Assembly: GCF_040024445.1 (NCBI RefSeq)
Contig: NZ_CP157276.1
Span: forward strand, 248,001 to 312,000
Length of the DNA stretch: 64,000 nucleotides
Direction: 5' to 3'
From: Prescottella soli
GTDB lineage: Bacteria; Actinomycetota; Actinomycetes; Mycobacteriales; Mycobacteriaceae
Numbering within the stretch: the first letter of the stretch is position 1; the number at the start of each line of letters is the position of its first letter. The notes below the pieces were generated by a model. The model saw only the letters and a program-made list of their open reading frames with translations, was not told the origin of the DNA and did no database searches. Shown one piece after another: positions 59,381 through 64,000 of this stretch. A program made the position numbers and the translations under genes.

Positions 59381-61600
59381 CTACTGGTTACGATCCCGGC
59401 TCGGGCCGGTGAAGCCGTCGTAACTGCGACGCTCGGTGCGGCTGCGGAACCCGTTGGAACGCTGCTCGGGCTGCGCGCCACCCTGACGGCGGTCGCCGAA
59501 GCTGCGCTCGCCGCGGGTGTCGCCGTCCCGGCGGGGCGGACGACTGTCGAAGTCGCGGCGGGGACCGCGGCTGTCGCGGTTGTCGCGGTTGTCGAAGTCG
59601 CGGCGCGGACGGTCGTCCCGGTTGCCCCGGAAGTCCCGGCCGTCGCCGTCGCGGCGCGGGCCACGGTTGTCGAAGTCCCGACGCGGTCCGCGGTTCTCGA
59701 AGTCGCGGCGCGGCGCGCGATGGTCGTTGTCGCGACGCGGTCCACGATCGCGATCGCCGAAGCTGCGCTCGCCACGGTTCTCGCGGAAGCCGCCGCCGTC
59801 GTTGCGACGGTCACCGAAGTCCCGGCGCGGACGGTCGTCGCGGCTGTAGCCCGAACCGCGGTTGTCGCGGTCGCCGAAGTCGCGGCGCGGGCCACGATCG
59901 CGATCACCGAAGCTGCGATCGCCGCGGTCGTTGCGATCTCCGAACGAGCGGTTGCCGCGGTCCGCGAAGTCGCGGCGGGGACCGCGATCGTCGCGGTTGC
60001 CGCGGAAGCCGCCGCCGTCACCGTCGCGGCGCGGCGCCCGGTTGTCCCGATCGCCGAAGTCCCGGCGCGGGCCGTCGAAGTCGCGGCGCGGGCCGCGATC
60101 CCCGAAGCTGCGGTCACCCTGGTTGCGGTCACCGAAGTCGCGGCGCGGACGGTCGTCCCGGTTGCCCCGGAAACCGCCGCCGTCGCCGTCACGGCGCGGG
60201 CCACGGTCGCCGAAGTCCCGGCGGGGTCCGCGATCGTCGCGGTTGCTCGAGTGTCCTCGGAAGCCACCCTCGCGGCGAGGTCCGCGGTCGCCGAACGAAC
60301 GACGGTCGCCGCGGCCGTCGCGGTCGGGGCGGAAGTAGCTCTCGCGCACCGGCTCTCCGCTCGGCGCCTGAGCGCCGGTGATCGCGGCCAGCTCCTCGGA
60401 GCCGGGGAAGACCGGGACTGCGGTGGCGTCGACGCCCGCCATGCCGGTGAGGCGACGGAACTGGCGACGCTGGTTCGGCAGCACGATCGCGGCGACCACG
60501 CCGGCCTCGCCGGCGCGGGCGGTGCGACCCGCGCGGTGCAGGTAGTCCTTGTGGTCCTGCGGCGGATCGACGTGGACGACGAGGTCGATGCCGTCGACGT
60601 GGATGCCGCGGGCCGCGACGTCGGTCGCCACCAGCACCGGGGTGCGACCGTTCTTGAACCGCTCGAGCACGCGGGTGCGCTGGTTCTGTGCCTTGCCACC
60701 GTGCAGGGCCTCGGCCGCGACACCCTGCTCCCGCAGGCGTTCGACGACACCCTCGGTGCCCAGCTTGGTGCGCGCGAACATGATGGTCCGGCCGCCCTTG
60801 CGGGACGCGATCTCGGCGAGCACGGCGTCCTTCTGGCCGCGTTCGACGAGAAGCACGTAGTGGTCCATCGTGGTGACCGACGCGCGGCCGTCCTGCGTCG
60901 AATGCAGCTCGTGCTGGGGCAGGAATTCGCGGACCAGGGCCTGCACGTCGTTGTCGAGCGTCGCCGAGAACAGCAGTCGCTGGCTGTCGTCGGGGGTATC
61001 GCCGAGCAGTGACCGGACCTCGGGCAGGAAGCCCATGTCGGCCATCTGGTCGGCCTCGTCGAGCGCGGTCATCTCGATCTCGTCGAGCACGCACGTGTTC
61101 TGCCGCAGGTGGTCGCCGAGGCGTCCGGGGGTGGCGACGAGGATGTCGACGCCGCGCCGCAGCTGGTCGACCTGCTTCGTGAAGGGGGTGCCGCCCACCG
61201 CGGCGCGCACGTTCAGCCCGAGGCTGCCGGCGTACGGGGTGAGCGAGTCGACCACCTGGAACGCCAGCTCACGGGTGGGAACCAGCACCAGCGCGCGCGG
61301 GCGCTTCGGCGCCGGACGGTCGTCGTGGCGGGCCAGGCGCGCCAGCATCGGCAGGCCGAAGGCCAGGGTCTTGCCCGAGCCGGTCTGGGCGCGGCCGAGG
61401 ATGTTCTTGCCGGCGATCGCGTCCGGGATCGCCATCGCCTGGATCGGCGACGGCACGGTGATCGAGTTGCGGGCCAGCGCGGCCACGACGGGCTCGGGCA
61501 GGCCGATTTCGGCGAACGTGGCCTCGGGCGCGTCGGTGGACGGCGCCTCGAGCTCGGCGTTGTCGCCGTCGTTCAGGGGGTCAGGGGCAGCAGAAGTCAC
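59381..61600 (-). CDS. DEAD-box RNA helicase with long RDF/GDR-repeat tail
   Basis: This 739-residue protein has a helicase core (about 30-400) with Q motif PSPIQAMAIP, motif I QTGSGKT, motif II DEADQ (normally DEAD), motif III SAT and motif VI HRAGRTARAGE. From about residue 427 to the end it is a low-complexity tail with about eleven copies of RRDF, plus repeats of GDRGPRRD, GFRGNRDD and SFGDR. Such Arg/Asp/Gly tails in other helicases bind RNA and drive condensate formation. The start is GTG 61600 with GAGAGG upstream. A 237-nt leader precedes it. Confidence 0.9.
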   Translation of the reverse strand: MTSAAPDPLNDGDNAELEAPSTDAPEATFAEIGLPEPVVAALARNSITVPSPIQAMAIPDAIAGKNILGRAQTGSGKTLAFGLPMLARLARHDDRPAPKRPRALVLVPTRELAFQVVDSLTPYAGSLGLNVRAAVGGTPFTKQVDQLRRGVDILVATPGRLGDHLRQNTCVLDEIEMTALDEADQMADMGFLPEVRSLLGDTPDDSQRLLFSATLDNDVQALVREFLPQHELHSTQDGRASVTTMDHYVLLVERGQKDAVLAEIASRKGGRTIMFARTKLGTEGVVERLREQGVAAEALHGGKAQNQRTRVLERFKNGRTPVLVATDVAARGIHVDGIDLVVHVDPPQDHKDYLHRAGRTARAGEAGVVAAIVLPNQRRQFRRLTGMAGVDATAVPVFPGSEELAAITGAQAPSGEPVRESYFRPDRDGRGDRRSFGDRGPRREGGFRGHSSNRDDRGPRRDFGDRGPRRDGDGGGFRGNRDDRPRRDFGDRNQGDRSFGDRGPRRDFDGPRRDFGDRDNRAPRRDGDGGGFRGNRDDRGPRRDFADRGNRSFGDRNDRGDRSFGDRDRGPRRDFGDRDNRGSGYSRDDRPRRDFGDRRNDGGGFRENRGERSFGDRDRGPRRDNDHRAPRRDFENRGPRRDFDNRGPRRDGDGRDFRGNRDDRPRRDFDNRDNRDSRGPRRDFDSRPPRRDGDTRGERSFGDRRQGGAQPEQRSNGFRSRTERRSYDGFTGPSRDRNQ
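59400..60320 (-). repeat. Coding repeats of the helicase tail
   Basis: The DNA encodes an array of imperfect 15-45-nt units (products such as GPRRDFGDR and GGGFRGNRDD) that are recent enough to keep nucleotide similarity (recurrent CGGCGCGGACGGTCGTC and CGAAGTCGCGGCG on the plus strand). Repeat-slippage length variation between strains is expected. Confidence 0.8.
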
Positions 61601-61783
61601 GCGGATATACCTCTCCGGACGTCGGGCACGTCGCGGAGCGGGCTGTCACGCAGCCGCACGAAGAGACGAGCCAGGGCACAATTCACCTGGCCATCCGTGC
61701 GCTCTACGCGGGGGAGATGGGGCTGTGTGCCTCACATGAATGATCGGGCCCGTCAGCGGGCCGTCGTCGAGTGTACGCGATCC

Positions 61784-61812
61784 CGCCTCGTGCCGACGGC
61801 CCGGACGAGGCG
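61784..61812 (-). terminator. Terminator of the M56 peptidase-blaI operon
   Basis: The 8-bp stem CGCCTCGT / ACGAGGCG with a 13-nt loop lies 26 nt after the M56 stop on the minus strand. A second hairpin (GGCCCG / CGGGCC) follows at 61747-61762. Confidence 0.5.
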
Positions 61813-61837
61813 GTGTGACCCGCCTAACTGACGGCGA

Positions 61838-62812
61838 TCAGGGCTGCGCCGGCGAGAACAGGCGGCTCAGCTCCACCAGCCACGGCACCGCGACGGCGAT
61901 CGTCGGGACCACCAGGATCGCGGCCGCGGCGAAGTAGGCGGCCGCCGCGACCCGCACGTCCGCGCCGGCGCCGCTGAGACGCTGGACCCGAACCAGGGTG
62001 CTCGGCCCGCCGACCGCCATCGCGCCGCGGGGGGCGGTGGATCCGGCGCACGTGACCAGGGCGCGGGCGAGCGGACCCGGGCCGGTGACCTTGACGGCGG
62101 AGTCGTCGGCCAGCAGTTCGACGAGCAACTGCACCGACCCGAGAGCCGACTTGGACCGGACCACCCGCGGGAACGCCTGGTGCACGGCGGTGAACGCCTC
62201 GAGCACCAGGTCGTGGCGGGCGCGCAGGTGCGAGCGCTCGTGGGTGAGGATCGCGGTGACCTCGGCGTCGTTGAGCGAGTTCAGCGTCCCCTCGCTGAGG
62301 ACGACGCGCTGCCGCAGCCCCGGCAGGCAGTATGCGATCGGTTCGGCGGCGTCGAGGACACGGACGTCGGGGAGTCGCTTGAGCGTCGCCGAGAGGTCGA
62401 CGTCACCGCGGTCGAGCAGGTCGACGAGCATGCGGTGCCGTGCGCGACGGCGACGGGTGTGCACGGCCACCCGCACGATCGAGAAGATCAGCTTCCCGCC
62501 GATCAGCAGCGTGAGGCCGAAGACGACGACGTACAGAATCCACAGCGGCAGCCCGAGCGCGTCGATCTCGGCCATCGGCTCCGTCGTGGGACGGCCGTCC
62601 CGGCCGGGAACGAGGAGGCGGCTGGCGATCGCCAGTCCGGAACTGAATGCCGACAGCACCGCGGCCAACGCGATCGCCTGCCAGAGGACCAGGGCGGCGC
62701 GGGGCGAGCGGAACGGCCACTGCGCACGGCTCAGCAGCGCCGGCACGGGACCCGTCAGGAGGAGCGCGAGCACCCCGAATGCAAGCGCCGTGGGGGCGTT
62801 CATCGGTGACAT
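61838..62812 (-). CDS. M56 (BlaR1-type) membrane metallopeptidase (Rv1845c-like)
   Basis: This 324-residue membrane zinc peptidase has three N-terminal hydrophobic helices (about 8-28, 40-66, 88-115), the zinc motif HERSH at 191-195 and a C-terminal membrane helix. Unlike staphylococcal BlaR1 it has no penicillin-sensing domain. In M. tuberculosis, Rv1845c lies next to blaI (Rv1846c) and responds to beta-lactams or respiratory inhibition; cleavage of BlaI is the presumed action. It starts 19 nt after blaI, forming an operon. Confidence 0.85.
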   Translation of the reverse strand: MSPMNAPTALAFGVLALLLTGPVPALLSRAQWPFRSPRAALVLWQAIALAAVLSAFSSGLAIASRLLVPGRDGRPTTEPMAEIDALGLPLWILYVVVFGLTLLIGGKLIFSIVRVAVHTRRRRARHRMLVDLLDRGDVDLSATLKRLPDVRVLDAAEPIAYCLPGLRQRVVLSEGTLNSLNDAEVTAILTHERSHLRARHDLVLEAFTAVHQAFPRVVRSKSALGSVQLLVELLADDSAVKVTGPGPLARALVTCAGSTAPRGAMAVGGPSTLVRVQRLSGAGADVRVAAAAYFAAAAILVVPTIAVAVPWLVELSRLFSPAQP

Positions 62813-62831
62813 GTCATGGCGTCGAGGGGCC

Positions 62832-63290
62832 TCAGCTCGCCCGGCCGGTGCCCGGGTGCAGACCGGCGGTTCCCGGCGCGTGCATCGGGGTCGGCTGGGA
62901 AGCCTTCTGCGCCTTCTCGGCCTCGGACTCCTCGAGCGCGGCGAGCGCCTCACGCAGGGCAGCGGCCTCGTCGGCGCCGACCTGTCCGACGAAGTGGACG
63001 AGTGCGGCGGCGCGCTCACCGGAGGCGTCGGCCTGCTGCAGCGCGTCGACCATGAGGCTCGCGACCAGCTCGTCGCGGCCGTGTACCGGGACGTAGCGGT
63101 GGGCTCGGTCGTCGCGCTGCTGGATGACGAGATGCTTCTTCGCCAGCCGCTGCAGGACGGTCATCACCGTGGTGTACGCCAGCTCCCGTCGCGAAGCGAG
63201 GGCCTCGTGTACCTGCCGCACCGTCTGAGGTTCCGACATGGACCACAGGTGATCCATCACTGCACGTTCGAGCTCGCCGAGTCCAGCCAT
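62832..63290 (-). CDS. blaI: BlaI-family transcriptional repressor
   Basis: This 152-residue winged-helix repressor has GLGELERAVMDHLWSMSEPQ and TVRQVHEALASRRELAYTTV (about 1-65) as the DNA-binding domain and a helical dimerisation part. The operator is the palindrome at 63323-63343, 33 nt upstream of its start, covering the likely promoter. The Rv1846c homologue represses the M56 gene and genes of the beta-lactam and ATP-synthase response in M. tuberculosis. Cleavage by the M56 partner should release it. Confidence 0.9.
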   Translation of the reverse strand: MAGLGELERAVMDHLWSMSEPQTVRQVHEALASRRELAYTTVMTVLQRLAKKHLVIQQRDDRAHRYVPVHGRDELVASLMVDALQQADASGERAAALVHFVGQVGADEAAALREALAALEESEAEKAQKASQPTPMHAPGTAGLHPGTGRAS

Positions 63291-63322
63291 GCTGCAATTC
63301 TACGGACCGCCCGCTCCGAATG

Positions 63323-63343
63323 CTTACTACTGGTGGTAGTAAG
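63323..63343. promoter_or_regulatory. Probable BlaI operator, 21-bp perfect palindrome
   Basis: CTTACTAC-TGGTG-GTAGTAAG has 8-bp perfect arms around a 5-nt centre. It lies in the 136-nt gap between divergent blaI and the membrane-anchored gene at 63427. The half-sites TACTAC/GTAGTA resemble the operators reported for BlaI-type repressors. A TAGTAA -10-like element lies inside it on both strands, so it could shut both promoters. Confidence 0.7.
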
Positions 63344-63426
63344 TTTTCGGCGCGTCGTGTGGTAATGGCCGCACCACGGATCCGGCCGGTATACCGGTGG
63401 GGAAAACCCGTCACGCTGGAGGTTCG

Positions 63427-64000
63427 GTGTCGCAGTGGCTCGATCGTCTCTCGTTGGTCTCCGGGCCACTGCCTGTCCTCGTCGCGATCTGCGGCGTCGC
63501 CGGGGCCGGCTGGCTCGTCGCGAGTCGGCGCCGATGGTTCCTGCGGTGGGCGCTGCCGCTGTCGCTGATCACGGCGGCGGCGGCCACGCTCGTCCTCTAC
63601 GTCGTCGTCGAGCGCGTGTGGCGGCCGTTTCCGGACCCGATCGAGAAGTCGGTCTACGCGTGGATCGGCGTCGGGCTGTGGGCGGCACTGCTGCTGGTTC
63701 CCCGGGCGCTCGCCGGCCGCCGGTGGACGATCCCGGTGTCCGTCGTCGCAGTCGGGGCCGTCGTGCTCGCCGTCGGACTGCAGATCAACCAGATCTTCTA
63801 CGCCTACCCGACGGTCGGGACGGCGTTGGGGCTGCCGGATCCCGACCGGATCGACTTCGCGCAGGTCCCGCCCCCGACCGGCCCGGTCGTCACCGGGCGG
63901 CCCCTCGAGGAGGCGTGGGCGCCACAGGCGCCGAGTGACATGCCGTCCAGTGGGAAGTACGCGACAGTGCCGATCCCCGGCGAGAAGTCCGGCTACACCG
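63427..64000 (+). CDS. Membrane-anchored protein, probable alpha/beta-hydrolase-type esterase (partial)
   Basis: The gene runs off the window end; 191 codons are visible. The N-terminal part has four hydrophobic helices (PLPVLVAICGVAGAGWLVAS, ALPLSLITAAAATLVLYVVV, YAWIGVGLWAALLLVP and VSVVAVGAVVLAVGLQINQI) followed by an extracytoplasmic start (KYATVPIPGEKSGYT). The layout matches actinobacterial four-helix esterases with an antigen-85-like hydrolase domain, but that domain is not in view. GTG 63427 has GGAGG 4 nt upstream. It shares the BlaI palindrome with blaI. Confidence 0.6.
   Translation, partial: MSQWLDRLSLVSGPLPVLVAICGVAGAGWLVASRRRWFLRWALPLSLITAAAATLVLYVVVERVWRPFPDPIEKSVYAWIGVGLWAALLLVPRALAGRRWTIPVSVVAVGAVVLAVGLQINQIFYAYPTVGTALGLPDPDRIDFAQVPPPTGPVVTGRPLEEAWAPQAPSDMPSSGKYATVPIPGEKSGYT

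Noticed and set aside
59400-60320. Repeat array suggestive of CRISPR or a satellite
   Set aside because: The repeats are in frame, irregular in spacing and encode an Arg/Asp/Gly tail of the helicase; there are no spacers of constant length and no cas genes.

Overview
The window is GC-rich actinobacterial chromosome. Gene content and order point to the Mycobacteriales, most likely a Rhodococcus or close Nocardiaceae relative. The genus is an inference from gene order, GTG/TTG starts and protein similarity; no database search was run.

Region 1 (1-18.3 kb, all plus strand) starts with the 3' end of 23S rRNA and a 5S gene. A tightly packed housekeeping block follows in the same order as Mycobacterium tuberculosis Rv1691-Rv1713: a TPR protein with a charged disordered N-terminus, a glycerol-3-phosphate phosphatase-like HAD protein, tlyA, nadK, recN, steA-steB, pyrG, a NUDIX hydrolase, xerD, a ParA-like ATPase, scpA, scpB, an rluB-type pseudouridine synthase, cmk and der. 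Many neighbours overlap by 4 nt. The block ends with tRNA-Pro(GGG) and a terminator.

Region 2 (18.4-27.0 kb) looks accessory: a benzoylformate decarboxylase-like enzyme, a malate:quinone oxidoreductase whose 5' end abuts a decapitated LysR regulator on the other strand, a DUF732 lipoprotein, a GyrI-like protein, a secreted protein of unknown role, a CoA-type NUDIX hydrolase and an SMP-30/strictosidine synthase-like protein.

Region 3 (27.1-44.8 kb) matches the M. tuberculosis Rv1822-Rv1837c order: a CDP-alcohol phosphatidyltransferase, DUF881-Sbp-DUF881, gcvH, garA, a MerR regulator of the FtsR type, a DUF151 nuclease, a second MerR regulator, a tandem glycine riboswitch with gcvP, then (after a methyltransferase, a small exported protein and a LuxR/LAL regulator) a VWA/solute-binding chimera and glcB. 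It links central carbon and nitrogen control (GarA, glycine cleavage, malate synthase) with envelope and division functions.

Region 4 (45.3-64 kb) carries small enzymes (DUF1801, VOC, hemerythrin-like), a permuted lipoate-protein ligase, a secreted glycine-rich protein, two CNNM/CorC-type membrane proteins, GuaB1, pirin, a DMT transporter, two DEAD-box helicases (one with a long RDF-repeat tail), a deaminase, gnd, and an M56 peptidase-BlaI pair. A perfect 21-bp palindrome, the likely BlaI operator, lies between blaI and a divergent membrane-anchored gene cut by the window end. It follows the M. tuberculosis Rv1841c-Rv1846c order with insertions.

No CRISPR array, insertion sequence or prophage was seen. 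The most unusual items are the mqo/LysR collision junction, the RDF-repeat helicase tail, the BlaI and MerR-type palindromes and the LAL regulator with degraded Walker motifs.
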